From NCBI RefSeq assembly GCF_000412635.1, contig NZ_ASTG01000011.1:83855-147854 (forward strand): 64,000 nt of DNA, given 5' to 3'. Shown in pieces: positions 27,386 to 37,893 of this stretch. The notes under the pieces are model-generated. The model was not told the origin of the DNA, ran no database searches, and saw only the letters and a list, made by a program, of their open reading frames with translations. The DNA is from Sphingobium bisphenolivorans. Its GTDB lineage: Bacteria; Pseudomonadota; Alphaproteobacteria; Sphingomonadales; Sphingomonadaceae. The position numbers and the translations under genes are program-made. Positions within the stretch are counted from its first letter, which is position 1. Every line of letters starts with the position of its first letter.

Positions 27386-28381
27386 ATGCTGGTTCAGAAA
27401 GATAGCCTCGCGCTGATTGGCAACACGCCGATGGTGCGCCTTGCCGGCCCCTCCGCGGAGACGGGCTGCGACATCTACGCCAAGTGCGAATTCGCCAATC
27501 CCGGCGCTTCGGTGAAGGACCGGGCGGCGCTGTTCATCGTCAACGATGCCGAGGAAAAGGGGCTGTTGCAGCCCGGCGGCACGATCGTCGAGGGGACGGC
27601 GGGAAATACGGGCATCGGCCTCGCGCTCGTCGCCAATGCCAAGGGCTACAAGACGATCATCGTCATGCCCGAGACGCAGAGCCGGGAAAAAATGGACACG
27701 CTGCGCGCTCTGGGCGCGGAACTGGTGACGGTGCCCGCCGCGCCCTATTCCAACCCCGGCCATTTCGTGCACACGTCCCGCCGGCTGGCGGAGGAGACGG
27801 AGGGCGCGATCTGGGCCAACCAGTTCGACAATACCGCCAACCGCAAGGCGCATATCGTCGGCACCGCCGAGGAAATCTGGGCGCAGCTGGACGGGCAGAT
27901 CGACGGCTTTACCTGCGCGGCCGGAACCGGCGGCACCATTGCCGGCGTCGGCCTGGGCCTCAAGGCGCATGATGAGAATATCACCATCGCGCTGACCGAC
28001 CCCTATGGCGCGGCGCTCTACAATTATTACGCGCATGGCGAGCTGAAGGCGGAAGGAAATTCGGTCGCCGAAGGCATTGGACAGGGGCGTATCACCGCCA
28101 ATCTGGAAGGCGCGCCGATCGACACGCAGTTCCGGGTTTCCGACGAGGAAGGGCTGCTGTGGGTGAGCCGGCTGCTCGCTGAAGAGGGGCTATGCCTTGG
28201 CCTCTCCTCGGGCATCAATGTGGCGGGCGCGGTGGCGCTGGCGAAGCAGCTTGGGCCGGGCAAGCGGATCGTCACGATCCTGTGCGACACCGGTTTTCGT
28301 TATCTTTCAACGCTCTACAATCGGGAGTGGCTGGAATCGAAGGGCTTGACGGTCTTCCCCTGGCTCGCGCACAATCGTTGA
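27386..28381 (+). CDS. cysK: Cysteine synthase A (O-acetylserine sulfhydrylase)
   Basis: PLP enzyme that makes cysteine from O-acetylserine and sulfide; 331 residues. The PLP lysine is K44 in FANPGASVKDRAAL; the phosphate-binding loop GTAGNTGIGLA and the substrate-side GTGGTIAGVG segment are present. The ATG at 27386 is chosen because the conserved start LALIGNTPMVRL begins eight residues later; upstream in-frame sequence lacks similarity. I cannot exclude a cystathionine-beta-synthase-like or CysK2-type variant. Confidence 0.9.
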   Translation: MLVQKDSLALIGNTPMVRLAGPSAETGCDIYAKCEFANPGASVKDRAALFIVNDAEEKGLLQPGGTIVEGTAGNTGIGLALVANAKGYKTIIVMPETQSREKMDTLRALGAELVTVPAAPYSNPGHFVHTSRRLAEETEGAIWANQFDNTANRKAHIVGTAEEIWAQLDGQIDGFTCAAGTGGTIAGVGLGLKAHDENITIALTDPYGAALYNYYAHGELKAEGNSVAEGIGQGRITANLEGAPIDTQFRVSDEEGLLWVSRLLAEEGLCLGLSSGINVAGAVALAKQLGPGKRIVTILCDTGFRYLSTLYNREWLESKGLTVFPWLAHNR

Positions 28382-28422
28382 CCGCCGACATGGGTCGCGG
28401 CGGCGAAGAAAAAGAGCGCTTC

Positions 28423-28728
28423 ATGGCTGAGACACCCCGACGACAGGAAGGGTTGCAGCGGGTCCAGATCGGCCTCACCGGACTGGCGGGCGTGGTGCTG
28501 CTTGTGGGTTTGGCGAACATCGTGATCGACAAAGCGCGGATCGATGATCCGACCGTGCCGCCGCCGACGGTGCCGACGCTGGACGTGAACGCGGTCGCGC
28601 CCAAGGAGCCGCTCGCCGAACTCGGCGTGCAGCCCGCGCCGGAGCAGGCGCCCATCGTGCCCGACCTGCAACCGGACCCGAACCTCAAGAAACCGATGGA
28701 TCGCGAGATTCAGCCGACGCCGCATTAA
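28423..28728 (+). CDS. Small single-span membrane protein, unknown function
   Basis: A 101-residue protein with one hydrophobic helix (about residues 15-33), then a Pro/Val-rich periplasmic part (PTVPPPTVPTLDVNAV). The start is uncertain between ATG 28390 and 28423; weak AAGAG precedes the latter. No family recognised. It lies between cysK and a membrane protein gene on the same strand, 15 bases before the latter, so the two are likely cotranscribed. Confidence 0.6.
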   Translation: MAETPRRQEGLQRVQIGLTGLAGVVLLVGLANIVIDKARIDDPTVPPPTVPTLDVNAVAPKEPLAELGVQPAPEQAPIVPDLQPDPNLKKPMDREIQPTPH

Positions 28729-28743
28729 GATCGGTCGATTGGC

Positions 28744-29997
28744 TTGGGGGCAGCGCTCAGGACATTGATGATGCTCTGGCTGCCTGGCGTGCTCGTGCTG
28801 CTGGGTGGCTTGCCGGCGTTGCTGCGCACGGGGCAGGTCGATCCGCGTGGGTGGATGTGGGCGGCGTTGCTGCTGCTTCCGGTCGCGGCGTGGCTGACCG
28901 CGCGCCGATGTGCCGGAGCTGCGGTTTGGGCTAGCGTGGGTGCTGTGGGGATGGTGCTCTGCTGCGCCTTTCGGGCTGCGTGGCGGGTGCCGGAATGGGG
29001 GACGGCAGCTTGGTTGCTCGGCCTGGCGCTTATCGTTACCCTCGCGGGGCAGATGCTCGGTGATCCTGCGCAAGCAGGAGCGCGGCGAAAGAAGGGGTTG
29101 GGGCTGGTGCTCCTGGCGCTGGGGGCGGCGTGGCTCGCGAGGCCGCATTTCATTGCGCCCCTCCCACAGCGCCCGCAACTGGCGGTCATCAGCGGCCTTC
29201 CACTTTTTTGGCGGGAGGACGGGCAGGGCCTTGCCGCCAAGACAGACGCGCCGATCATCACAGTCCTGCGCCAGCGGTTCGACGTCGTGGCGGTCGATAG
29301 TCCGCTCGCGCTGGCGAAGAGCAGGGCCAGGCTGTTGCTTCTCGCTCAGCCGCGCGCCTTCTCGATGGAGGAGTTGGTCACCTTGCATGGCTGGATCAGC
29401 GGCGGCGGCACGGCGCTGATCCTCGCCGATCCGGAACTGCGCTGGCCCTCCGACCTCGCCTTGGGCGACCGGCGACGGCCTCCCGCCGTGACACTGCTGT
29501 CGCCGATGATCGCGATGATGGGCGTGAAGCTAATGCCCGCGAACGGCCGAGGGGAGGTGCGCCATTTTCTGGGCGACGGCCGGGTTCTGACGCTGTTCGC
29601 CGCGTCGGGCTTCGAGGCTGCCGGACCCGACTGCCGCATTTCCGGCCGGGGGTTGGTGGCGCGCTGCGCGGTGGGGAAGGGGCGGGCGACGATCGTGGCC
29701 GACGCTGATCTGATCGACGACCGCCTGTGGCTTGCCGATCCTGCCGCGCCGCTCGATCCGGCCCGCTGGACTGCGGACACGCCGCCGTTCGTGGCGCAGG
29801 CGCTCGGGCAGCGATTGCCGGAGGGGCGCAGATGGGTCCGGTCGGGTGAGGCGCTGGTCGGAGGCGTCCGCTGGGCGGTTCTGCTCGGGTTTTTCTGGGC
29901 TGTGCTGGGAACGCTGTTCTTCAGCGGAATATTCCGTCCCCGTGCGGGCGTTTCTGAACCACCGCTCACCCCTAGGAAACAGGCCAGGAGCAGCTGA
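28744..29997 (+). CDS. Membrane protein with DUF4350/GldG-like domain
   Basis: A 417-residue protein with four to five N-terminal hydrophobic segments (about 8-145), a soluble central domain and one C-terminal helix (about 378-398). The soluble part (DAPIITVLRQRFDVVAVDS, LLLLAQPRAFSMEELVTLHGWISGGGTALILADPEL) resembles the DUF4350/GldG type domain, in which a glycine-rich turn follows a Rossmann-like strand; this is inference. Residues near 109 (GDPAQAGARR) are read through a REP-like palindrome. It precedes the division cluster but is separated from mraZ by 184 bases. Confidence 0.6.
   Translation: MGAALRTLMMLWLPGVLVLLGGLPALLRTGQVDPRGWMWAALLLLPVAAWLTARRCAGAAVWASVGAVGMVLCCAFRAAWRVPEWGTAAWLLGLALIVTLAGQMLGDPAQAGARRKKGLGLVLLALGAAWLARPHFIAPLPQRPQLAVISGLPLFWREDGQGLAAKTDAPIITVLRQRFDVVAVDSPLALAKSRARLLLLAQPRAFSMEELVTLHGWISGGGTALILADPELRWPSDLALGDRRRPPAVTLLSPMIAMMGVKLMPANGRGEVRHFLGDGRVLTLFAASGFEAAGPDCRISGRGLVARCAVGKGRATIVADADLIDDRLWLADPAAPLDPARWTADTPPFVAQALGQRLPEGRRWVRSGEALVGGVRWAVLLGFFWAVLGTLFFSGIFRPRAGVSEPPLTPRKQARSS
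29064..29079. repeat. REP-like palindrome inside a coding region
   Basis: TCCTGC, GCAA, GCAGGA: a 6-bp stem with 4-base loop. It is a shorter version of the CTCCTGC/GCAGGAG palindromes at 57454-57517 and is translated in frame as part of DPAQAGAR in the surrounding membrane protein. Confidence 0.45.
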
Positions 29998-30052
29998 GAA
30001 CCAGAACAAAACAGGATTTCCCATCCTCACCCAAAATATCCCTTTTCTTGAA

Positions 30053-30084
30053 CCCCGTGGCTTGGTATTTGAAGGCCATAGGGG
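30053..30084 (+). terminator. Possible hairpin terminator before mraZ
   Basis: In the 184-base gap before mraZ, CCCCGTGGC (30053-30061) can pair with GCCATAGGGG (30075-30084) with one bulge and one G-T pair, followed by TTTGTC. It may end the upstream transcript. The rest of the gap should hold the division-cluster promoter, but I could not place -35/-10 boxes or clear MraZ repeats with confidence. Confidence 0.3.
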
Positions 30085-30181
30085 TTTGTCAGGCTTTGTT
30101 CGTCCTGTGGGCCGGTTCGCTCTCGCGCGATCCGGACGCTGATGGCCTGCGCCCCGCGAACAGAGGGGCCAATAGTCCAAA

Positions 30182-30679
30182 GTGTCGGATGTCATTCTCT
30201 TTACGGGCAACGCGTTCAGCGTCGCGGACGGCAAAGGCCGGTTCGTGCTGCCCCTGGAGATGCGCCGGCAGGTCAAGCTTTCCAGCGGCAATGAAACCCG
30301 GCTTTTTCTCTCGGTCCATGGCGGCAACCCCTGCGCTACGGCCTTCGGAGAATCGCACCGGCGCTTTCTGTTCACGGAAGTCGAGGAATTGGACCGCGAA
30401 GCTCGTGCGGCTGGGCGGGACTATGACGCCGATCTGGAGCTGGAACGCCGCCTCGGCACGATCGAGGAGGTCAATTTCGACGAGGGCGGCCGCTTCGCCA
30501 TGCATCCCGACATCAAGGAGGAATATGGCATCACCGACGCCGTCTTCTTCTATGGCGTGGGCCGCTACATCCAGATCTGGAAGCCCGAGACGCTGGTCGA
30601 CAGCAAGGACCGGCCCGAACTGATCCGCAACAAGGTGCGCCGCTGGCTCGACCAGCGCGCGGCGGGAGGGGGCAAGTGA
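30182..30679 (+). CDS. mraZ: Transcriptional regulator MraZ
   Basis: First gene of the division and cell wall (dcw) cluster. MraZ is a DNA-binding AbrB-like protein that represses this cluster in E. coli. The protein (165 residues, GTG start) has the two swapped-hairpin repeats: [20 protein letters not shown] near the start and [19 protein letters not shown] in the second half. Its end overlaps rsmH. Confidence 0.93.
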   Translation: MSDVILFTGNAFSVADGKGRFVLPLEMRRQVKLSSGNETRLFLSVHGGNPCATAFGESHRRFLFTEVEELDREARAAGRDYDADLELERRLGTIEEVNFDEGGRFAMHPDIKEEYGITDAVFFYGVGRYIQIWKPETLVDSKDRPELIRNKVRRWLDQRAAGGGK

Positions 30680-31635
30680 GCGCCTCCCTCGATCCCGACC
30701 GGCATATCCCCGTCCTCATCGAAGAAGTGCTCGACGCCCTCGCCATCAACCCCGGCGAGGCGCATGTGGACGGCACGTTCGGTGCGGGCGGCTATTCCAG
30801 CGCAATGGCGGCGAAGGGGGCGAGGGTCTTCGCCTTCGACCGCGACCCCGATGCGATCCGCGAAGGGCAGGCGCTGGCGGACGAGAGGGGCATCACCCTG
30901 ATCGCCGGCGAGTTCTCGCGCATGGAGGAATTGCTGGCCGAGCGCGGGGTCAACTCTGTCGCGGGCGTGACGCTGGATATCGGCGTGTCCTCAATGCAGC
31001 TCGATCGGCCGGAGCGGGGCTTTTCCTTTCAGGGCGACGGGCCGCTGGACATGACGATGAGCCAGAGCGGGATGAACGCCGCCGATTTCCTGAACAACGC
31101 CCCTGAGCAGGAGATCGCCGACGTCCTCTACCGCTATGGCGAGGAGCCGCGCTCGCGCCGGGTCGCCCGCGCCATTGTGGAGGCGCGGCCGCTGGAGCGC
31201 ACCGGCCAGCTCGCCAGCGTCGTGAGGCGCGCGCTCGGCCACAAGCCGCACGACAAGAAGGACCCGGCGACGCGCACCTTCCAGGCGATCCGCATCCATG
31301 TGAACCGCGAACTGGAAGAGCTGGAGCGCGGGCTGGAGGCGGCGGAAGCCATTCTGGAGGAGGGTGGCCGGCTGGCGGTCGTGACCTTCCACAGCCTGGA
31401 GGATCGCATCGTCAAGCAGTTTCTGCGCAAGCGGAGCGGCAGCGAGGCGAGCGGGTCGCGCCATCTGCCGGAGAAAAGGGCAGGGGAGGCGCCAACTTTC
31501 CACAAGCCCGCCAAGGCGGTGCGGCCGGGCGAGGCGGAACTGAGCCGCAATCCCCGCGCCCGATCCGCCACGCTGCGCAGCGCCGTCCGTACATCTGCCC
31601 CCGTTTCCCGTCCTTCCCGGAGTGCCCGTTCATGA
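30676..31635 (+). CDS. rsmH: 16S rRNA (cytosine-1402-N4)-methyltransferase
   Basis: Methylates C1402 in the ribosomal P site. 319 residues, with [19 protein letters not shown] (AdoMet loop), [29 protein letters not shown] (hallmark of the family) and [16 protein letters not shown] near the C-terminus. Starts at GTG 30676, overlapping mraZ; its stop overlaps ftsL by ATGA. Confidence 0.95.
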   Translation: MSASLDPDRHIPVLIEEVLDALAINPGEAHVDGTFGAGGYSSAMAAKGARVFAFDRDPDAIREGQALADERGITLIAGEFSRMEELLAERGVNSVAGVTLDIGVSSMQLDRPERGFSFQGDGPLDMTMSQSGMNAADFLNNAPEQEIADVLYRYGEEPRSRRVARAIVEARPLERTGQLASVVRRALGHKPHDKKDPATRTFQAIRIHVNRELEELERGLEAAEAILEEGGRLAVVTFHSLEDRIVKQFLRKRSGSEASGSRHLPEKRAGEAPTFHKPAKAVRPGEAELSRNPRARSATLRSAVRTSAPVSRPSRSARS

Positions 31636-32282
31636 TCGCGGTCAAGAGATTGCAGAGCCTGATCTGGGTATTGCTGGTCGCGCTGGGGGCGCTGGGGGCC
31701 TACCTCGTGTCGCTGAAGGTCGCGACCGAGCGTAACGAGTTGATGAAGGTGCGGGCGCAGATCGCGCGCGCCAATGCCGACATCCGTTATCTGGAGACGG
31801 AGTTCAGCGCGCGCGCGAATATGCGCCAGCTGGAGCGCTGGAACCAGGAAGATTTCATGTATGCGACCCCGACCGCGCAGCAATATCTGGCCGGCGAGCG
31901 CGCTCTGGCGCATCTGGACGGGGTGCAACCCAATGGCCCGGACTATGTCGCCCCGCCGGTGATGGTGGCGATGGTGCAGACGCCCGCCGACCTCCCGTCC
32001 GCGCCGCAAGCCGCGCCCGCCAGCCCCGCCGCGACGGAAATCCGCAGCGACCTCGCCGTCATCCGTGAGGCGCACGCGGCCGACAATGTCGACAAGATCG
32101 CCAAGGCTTCGGTGAAGACGGCCAAGGAGAAGGCCAAGGACGACGCGGACACATCGAAGCCCAACCCCGTCGCGCGCCGTGCCGAGCGGATGGCGATGCT
32201 GGACGCCAAGTTGCTGGACGACAGCACCATCGGCGACATCAGCGCGCAGGCGAAGCGCGAACGCCGCAAGGGGGATCGCTGA
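31632..32282 (+). CDS. ftsL: Cell division protein FtsL, with long C-terminal extension
   Basis: Divisome scaffold protein that pairs with FtsB and FtsQ and activates FtsWI. A short cytoplasmic start, one helix (about 8-27) and a heptad-rich segment (about 28-65, [21 protein letters not shown]) identify it along with its position between rsmH and ftsI. At 216 residues it is about twice the usual length: beyond residue 100 lies a Pro/Ala then Lys/Asp-rich charged extension predicted to be periplasmic. Its role is unknown. Confidence 0.85.
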   Translation: MIAVKRLQSLIWVLLVALGALGAYLVSLKVATERNELMKVRAQIARANADIRYLETEFSARANMRQLERWNQEDFMYATPTAQQYLAGERALAHLDGVQPNGPDYVAPPVMVAMVQTPADLPSAPQAAPASPAATEIRSDLAVIREAHAADNVDKIAKASVKTAKEKAKDDADTSKPNPVARRAERMAMLDAKLLDDSTIGDISAQAKRERRKGDR

Positions 32283-32283
32283 G

Positions 32284-33984
32284 ATGGCGACGATCATCGT
32301 CCAGCCGGGCGGGGCCAGAGCGGGCAAGCAGCGGGTCGACCTGACCGCGATCGCGCACAATCGGCTGATGCTGCTGCTGATCCTGTTCATGCTGATCACG
32401 GCGGTGGTGATCCTGCGCCTGACCTGGGTCGGCATTTTCGCTGCCGAAGCTCATGGCGCGGATCTGGCGGCAGGCATGCCCGCGCGCGCCGACATCGTGG
32501 ACCGCAATGGCGTGCCGCTGGCGCGGACGATGGACGCCTATTCGATTGCGGTGCGTCCCTCCAAGCTGATCGGCGAGCCGGCGGAGCTCGCCCGCAAGCT
32601 GCACGAAATCTTCCCAGACGAACCCGAAGCGGCCTTCTACAAGAAGCTCACCGGCCGGGGCTGGGCCTATCTGCGCCGTCGCGCGCTGCCCGAAGAGGTG
32701 GCGGCGGTGAATGCGCTGGGCGAGATCGGCATCGAGTTCCCACGCGAAAAGGAGCGGCTTTACCCCCAGCGCTCGCTGGGCGCGCATGTGCTGGGCTTCG
32801 CGCCCAATGCGGATGGCAATGGCGGCATGGGCGTGGAGGCCGCGTTCAACGATCGCCTGACCGATGCGGCGCTACGCGGCCACCCCTTCGCCATGTCGAT
32901 TGACAGCCGGGTGCAGGGTGCGCTGGAGAGCGAGCTTTATGCGCAGCTGGTCCAGACTCGAGCCAAGGGCGCCAGCGGCGTGATCCTCGACGCGAACACG
33001 GGCGAGGTAATGGCAATGGCGTCGATCCCCGTCTTCGATCCCAACAAGCTGCAAAATTATGCGGGCAAGTCCTGCTCCGAATCACCGCTCTGCAACCATA
33101 TGGTGCAGGCGCGCTATGAGCTGGGCTCGGCCTTCAAGCCGCTGTCGATCGCGGCGGCGATGGACCGGGGTGTCGTCACCTCCATGTCGAAGACCTACGA
33201 CGCCACTGCGCCGCTCGCGGTGGGCGGCTTCCGGATCAAGGACGACCATGCGCTCGGCCGCTGGATCAACGTGCCCGAGATCCTCGTCCACAGCTCCAAC
33301 ATCGGCACCGCCCGCATCGCGGACCAGCTCGGCGCTGAACCTTTGCAGCATCTTTTCCGCGAGTTGCACTTCAATGATCGTGCGCCGATCGAACTGAAGG
33401 AACGCGCCGGCACCCTGTGGCCGGCCAATTGGGGGCGCATCACGACGCTCACCGTTTCCTACGGCCACGGCATCGCTGTAACGCCTTTACATCTCGCTTC
33501 GGCTTATGCGGCGCTGGTGAATGGCGGGCTGTGGCGGCCTGCAACCCTGCGCAAACTGAAGGCGGATGAGGTGCCGGAGGGGCGCCGCGTCTTCTCCGCC
33601 GCGACCAGCGCGCGGATGCGCCAGCTGTTGCGCATGATCGTGGCGGCGGGTACAGGACGCAGCGCCGACGCCAAGGGATACCGGGTGGGCGGCAAGACGG
33701 GTTCGGCCGAAAAACCGCAAGAGGGCCGGTATAACAAGACTTCGCTGGTGACGACTTTCGCTTCTGCCTTCCCGATGGACAATCCCCGTTATGTGGTTCT
33801 CGTCACGATGGACGAGGCGACGGGCCAATATGGCCTGCGCACGGCGGCATGGACGGCCGCGCCGGTGGTGAAGCGGGTGGTGGAGCGTACCGGGCCGATG
33901 CTGGGCGTGCTGCCCGACGAGCGGCGCGACGTCGATATTTCCGACCTCATGCCGCTGCTGCACGGCGACAAGGAGAAAGAATAA
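32284..33984 (+). CDS. ftsI: Peptidoglycan transpeptidase FtsI (PBP3)
   Basis: Septum-specific cross-linking enzyme, 566 residues. An N-terminal helix (about 27-47) precedes the dimerisation domain and the transpeptidase domain, whose three motifs are SAFK (S282-K285, catalytic serine), SSN (337-339) and KTGS (471-474). The ATG at 32284 is one base after the ftsL stop; an upstream in-frame start inside ftsL was rejected. Confidence 0.95.
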   Translation: MATIIVQPGGARAGKQRVDLTAIAHNRLMLLLILFMLITAVVILRLTWVGIFAAEAHGADLAAGMPARADIVDRNGVPLARTMDAYSIAVRPSKLIGEPAELARKLHEIFPDEPEAAFYKKLTGRGWAYLRRRALPEEVAAVNALGEIGIEFPREKERLYPQRSLGAHVLGFAPNADGNGGMGVEAAFNDRLTDAALRGHPFAMSIDSRVQGALESELYAQLVQTRAKGASGVILDANTGEVMAMASIPVFDPNKLQNYAGKSCSESPLCNHMVQARYELGSAFKPLSIAAAMDRGVVTSMSKTYDATAPLAVGGFRIKDDHALGRWINVPEILVHSSNIGTARIADQLGAEPLQHLFRELHFNDRAPIELKERAGTLWPANWGRITTLTVSYGHGIAVTPLHLASAYAALVNGGLWRPATLRKLKADEVPEGRRVFSAATSARMRQLLRMIVAAGTGRSADAKGYRVGGKTGSAEKPQEGRYNKTSLVTTFASAFPMDNPRYVVLVTMDEATGQYGLRTAAWTAAPVVKRVVERTGPMLGVLPDERRDVDISDLMPLLHGDKEKE

Positions 33985-35427
33985 ATGCGCCTCGGGTCGC
34001 TAATCGAGGGGCTGGATGCGAAGCTCGACGCCGAGACATCGCCAGAGGTGCCGGTGTCGGGCTTCTCGATCGATAACCGGAAGGTAGCGCCGGGCACGGT
34101 GTTCGGCGCCTTCCAGGGCGCGCGGGTCAATGGGGAGGATTTCATCCCCGCTGCCGTGCAGGCCGGAGCCGTGGCGGTCGTCGCACGGCGGCAAGCCAAG
34201 GTCGAGGGTGCGATCCATATCGCCCATGACAATCCCCGCCGCCTGTTCGCTGAGTTGGCCGCGCGCTATTTCGCGCCCTTCCCCGAGGTGACGGTCGCCG
34301 TCACCGGAACCAACGGCAAGACCTCCACCGTTGAACTGACCCGGCAGCTCTGGCGCATGTTGGGGCATCATTCGGCGTCGATCGGCACACTGGGCGTCAC
34401 GACCTCGGTCGATCAGGTATCGACCGGCCTTACTACGCCGGACATCGTCACCTTCCTTTCCAACATGGCCGGCCTGAAGCGCGAGGGCATCACCCATGCC
34501 GCATTCGAGGCGTCGAGCCATGGCCTGGCCCAATATCGTACCGAAGGGCTGCCCGTGTCGGCCGCCGCCTTCACCAATCTGTCGCGCGATCATCTCGATT
34601 ATCATGGCGACATGGACAGCTATTTCGAAGCCAAGATGCGGCTGTTCGATGAGGTGCTCGCGCCCGGCGGCACGGCGGTCGTCTGGGCGGACGACGAGTG
34701 GTCGGACAAGGTCATCCAGCGGGCTACGAAGCGGGGGCTTCGTGTGCTGAGCGTCGGGGTGCAGGGGCAGGCAGTGCGTCTTGCCAACCGCACTCCGACC
34801 CAGTTGGGCCAGACGCTGGAGGTCGAGGTCGAGGGCAGGGCCTACAAGGTCAACCTGCCGCTGATCGGCGCCTATCAGGCTGCCAATGCGCTGACCGCCG
34901 CCGCGCTGGTGATCGCGGGCGGAGAGGATGCCGCAAGGGTGCTGGAACAACTCGGCCGGGTGCAGCCGGTGCGTGGAAGGCTGGAGCGGGCCGTCATCAC
35001 CAAGGCGGGCGCCCCAGTCTATGTCGATTATGCCCACACGCCAGACGGCCTGCGCGCGGCGATCGAGGCGCTTCGGCCGCATACGAAGGGCAAGCTGATC
35101 GCGCTGTTCGGTGCGGGCGGCGATCGCGACGCGGGCAAGCGCCCGCAAATGGGCAAGGTTGCGGCGGAGCTTGCCGACCATGTGATCGTGACCGACGACA
35201 ATCCGCGGTCGGAGGAGCCCTCCTCCATCCGCGCAGCGATCATGGCCGGGGCTCCTGGCGCTGAGGAAATCGGCGGCCGCCGCGCTGCGATTGCTGCGGC
35301 CATTGCACAGGCCGGACCGGATGATATCGTGCTGTTAGCGGGGAAGGGGCATGAGCAGGGACAGATTATCGGGGACCGGGTGTTGCCTTTCGATGATGTG
35401 ACTGTGGCGCGGGAATGCGCCGGATGA
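33985..35427 (+). CDS. murE: UDP-MurNAc-tripeptide synthetase (meso-DAP adding)
   Basis: Adds meso-diaminopimelate to UDP-MurNAc-dipeptide. The 480-residue protein shows the P-loop TGTNGKTST (about 106-114), AFEASSHGL, and the DNPR motif (DNPRSEEP, about 405-412) that selects diaminopimelate rather than lysine. Starts immediately after the ftsI stop and overlaps murF (ATGA). Confidence 0.96.
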   Translation: MRLGSLIEGLDAKLDAETSPEVPVSGFSIDNRKVAPGTVFGAFQGARVNGEDFIPAAVQAGAVAVVARRQAKVEGAIHIAHDNPRRLFAELAARYFAPFPEVTVAVTGTNGKTSTVELTRQLWRMLGHHSASIGTLGVTTSVDQVSTGLTTPDIVTFLSNMAGLKREGITHAAFEASSHGLAQYRTEGLPVSAAAFTNLSRDHLDYHGDMDSYFEAKMRLFDEVLAPGGTAVVWADDEWSDKVIQRATKRGLRVLSVGVQGQAVRLANRTPTQLGQTLEVEVEGRAYKVNLPLIGAYQAANALTAAALVIAGGEDAARVLEQLGRVQPVRGRLERAVITKAGAPVYVDYAHTPDGLRAAIEALRPHTKGKLIALFGAGGDRDAGKRPQMGKVAAELADHVIVTDDNPRSEEPSSIRAAIMAGAPGAEEIGGRRAAIAAAIAQAGPDDIVLLAGKGHEQGQIIGDRVLPFDDVTVARECAG

Positions 35428-36815
35428 GTGACCTCTGGACCTCCGACGAAATCGCGCAGGCCACAGGGGGCGTCGCTTCGGCGCCCTTCGCCGTTTCTGG
35501 CGTGGCGTTCGACAGCCGGGAAGTCACGGGCGGCGACCTGTTCGTCGCGATGAAAGGCGAGGCGACGGACGGCCACCGCTTCGTCGACAAGGCATTCGGG
35601 CAGGGCGCTGCGGGCGCGATCGTCAGCGAGGTCATTGCGCAGCCGCATGTGTTGGTGCCCGACAGTGCAGCGGCGCTGGAGGCGCTGGGCCGTGCGTCCC
35701 GCAGGCGGATGCAGGGCAAGGTCGTCGGTGTCACCGGTTCGGTCGGCAAGACCGGCACCAAGGAGGCGCTGTTCCACGCGCTTGACCGCATTTGCCTCGG
35801 CGAGGTGCATCGCTCCGTCAAAAGCTATAACAATCATGTCGGCGTGCCCCTGAGCCTGTCGCGGATGCCGCGCGAGTCGGCCTATGGCGTGTTCGAAATG
35901 GGCATGAACCATGCGGGCGAACTGGCCGCGCTGACGCAGCTTGTGCGTCCGCATGTCGCCATCGTCACCGCCATCGCGCCCGCCCATATCGAGTTTTTCG
36001 GCACGGAAGAGAAGATCGCTGAGGCGAAGGCCGAGATTTTCGAGGGGCTGGAGCCGGGCGGCACGGCCGTCATTCCCTATGACAGCCCGCATGTCGCCAC
36101 CCTCTATGCGAAGGCGGAGCAGCATGCCGCACGCATCCTGACCTTCGGCTTCGATCCGGAGGCGGATGTCCATGCGCGGGACATGGTGCCCTCCGAAGGC
36201 GGCGGCACGCTGGTCACGGCGAGCCTGCCGGGGGTGGAGCTATGCTTCACCGTGGGCGCGCCGGGCGAGCATTGGGTGTCCAATGCGCTCGCGGTGCTGG
36301 CGACGGTGGAGGCGCTGGGCGGCGATCTGGCGGCGGCGGGCCTTGCGCTGGCGGAAATGCCAGGGCTGCCGGGTCGCGGCGAGCGGCGGATCGTTCCGGT
36401 CGCGGGCGGCGAGGCGCTGCTGATCGATGAAAGCTATAACGCCAATCCGCTCAGCATGGCGGCGACGCTGAAGCAACTTGGCCGCGAACAGGCCGGGCGC
36501 CGCATCGCGGTGCTCGGCGGCATGCGCGAACTGGGCGACCGCAGCCGCGAACTGCATGCCGGACTGGTCGAGCCGCTGACAGCGGCGCCGGTCGACTATG
36601 CTATCCTTGTCGGCGACGAGATGCAGCCGCTGGCTGAAGCGCTGCGCGGCGTGATCGCCTTTGAGCATGTGGCGGACACGGCCCGGGCAACGGACCTCAT
36701 TCAAAATGAAATGCGCGCGGGTGATGCGATCCTTGTGAAGGGTTCCAACGGCATCGGCCTCTCGCGTCTGGTCGCTGCGCTTGGGCCAAAACAACCTAAA
36801 GAAGTAACGAACTGA
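35424..36815 (+). CDS. murF: UDP-MurNAc-pentapeptide synthetase
   Basis: Adds D-Ala-D-Ala to the tripeptide, completing the soluble pentapeptide precursor. 463 residues; P-loop [13 protein letters not shown] (about 109-121), [11 protein letters not shown], and [11 protein letters not shown]. The ATG at 35424 overlaps murE; the stop overlaps mraY (TGATG). Confidence 0.96.
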   Translation: MSDLWTSDEIAQATGGVASAPFAVSGVAFDSREVTGGDLFVAMKGEATDGHRFVDKAFGQGAAGAIVSEVIAQPHVLVPDSAAALEALGRASRRRMQGKVVGVTGSVGKTGTKEALFHALDRICLGEVHRSVKSYNNHVGVPLSLSRMPRESAYGVFEMGMNHAGELAALTQLVRPHVAIVTAIAPAHIEFFGTEEKIAEAKAEIFEGLEPGGTAVIPYDSPHVATLYAKAEQHAARILTFGFDPEADVHARDMVPSEGGGTLVTASLPGVELCFTVGAPGEHWVSNALAVLATVEALGGDLAAAGLALAEMPGLPGRGERRIVPVAGGEALLIDESYNANPLSMAATLKQLGREQAGRRIAVLGGMRELGDRSRELHAGLVEPLTAAPVDYAILVGDEMQPLAEALRGVIAFEHVADTARATDLIQNEMRAGDAILVKGSNGIGLSRLVAALGPKQPKEVTN

Positions 36816-37888
36816 TGCTCTACTGGCTCGCCCAGACCATGGACTTCGCGGGTGTGTTCAACCTCATCCGCTATCTGAGCTTCCGCGCCGGCGCGGCGAT
36901 CGCTACGGCCCTTATCATCGGACTGCTGATCGGGCCGCGCTTCATCGGCTGGTTGCGCGTGCGTCAGGGCAAGGGGCAGCCGATCCGCGATGACGGCCCG
37001 CAGACTCACCTCGCCAAGCGTGGCACGCCGACCATGGGCGGGCTCATGATCCTCACCTCTTTCATGGCGTCGGTGCTGCTGTGGATGGACCTGTCCTCCA
37101 TCTATGTCTGGGCCTGTCTGTTCGTGACGCTTGGCTTCGGTGCGATCGGCTTCCTCGACGATTATGACAAGGTGACGAAGGCCAGTCACAAGGGGCTCTC
37201 GGGCAAGATGCGCCTGGCCTTCGAATTTCTGATCGCGGGTTTCGCGGCGTGGCTGATCGTCAGCCAGCATGGCAACACGGCGCTCTATGTGCCTTTCTAC
37301 AATGGTCCGGCAATCGAGCTTGGGCCCTTCTACTTCCTGTTTGCGGCATTCGTGATCGTGGCGTTCGGCAACGCAGTGAATCTGACCGACGGGCTCGACG
37401 GCCTTGCCACCATGCCGGTCATCATCGCCTGCCTCGCCTTCATGGCGATCGTATATCTGGTCGGGCGGGCGGACTTCGCGACTTATCTCGGCATCCCGCA
37501 TGTGCCCGGCGCGGGCAACCTCACCATCCTGTGCGGTGCGATCATCGGCGCGGGCCTCGCCTTCCTCTGGTTCAACGCGCCCCCCGCCGCCGTCTTCATG
37601 GGCGACACCGGGAGCCTTGCGCTGGGCGGCACGATCGGCGTGATCGCCGTGACCGCGCATCATGAAATCGTGCTGGGCGTGATCGGCGGCCTGTTCGTGG
37701 TGGAGGCGATGTCCGTCATCATCCAGGTCTTCTTCTACAAGCGGACCGGCAAGCGCGTCTTCCGCATGGCGCCGATCCACCATCATTTCGAACAGTTGGG
37801 TTGGGCCGAGCCGACGGTCGTGATCCGCTTCTGGATCATTTCCTTCGTGCTGGCGCTGGCCGGCCTTGCCACTCTGAAGCTGCGGTGA
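36815..37888 (+). CDS. mraY: Phospho-MurNAc-pentapeptide translocase
   Basis: Transfers phospho-MurNAc-pentapeptide to undecaprenyl phosphate, making lipid I. A 357-residue polytopic membrane enzyme with the catalytic acidic motifs FLDDYDKV (about 112-119), [10 protein letters not shown] and [11 protein letters not shown], and the C-terminal [11 protein letters not shown] loop. Followed directly by murD. Confidence 0.96.
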   Translation: MLYWLAQTMDFAGVFNLIRYLSFRAGAAIATALIIGLLIGPRFIGWLRVRQGKGQPIRDDGPQTHLAKRGTPTMGGLMILTSFMASVLLWMDLSSIYVWACLFVTLGFGAIGFLDDYDKVTKASHKGLSGKMRLAFEFLIAGFAAWLIVSQHGNTALYVPFYNGPAIELGPFYFLFAAFVIVAFGNAVNLTDGLDGLATMPVIIACLAFMAIVYLVGRADFATYLGIPHVPGAGNLTILCGAIIGAGLAFLWFNAPPAAVFMGDTGSLALGGTIGVIAVTAHHEIVLGVIGGLFVVEAMSVIIQVFFYKRTGKRVFRMAPIHHHFEQLGWAEPTVVIRFWIISFVLALAGLATLKLR

Positions 37889-37893
37889 GCGAC

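Noticed and set aside
29998..30181. MraZ-binding repeats upstream of mraZ
   Set aside because: No regularly spaced TGGG-type repeats could be found by eye.
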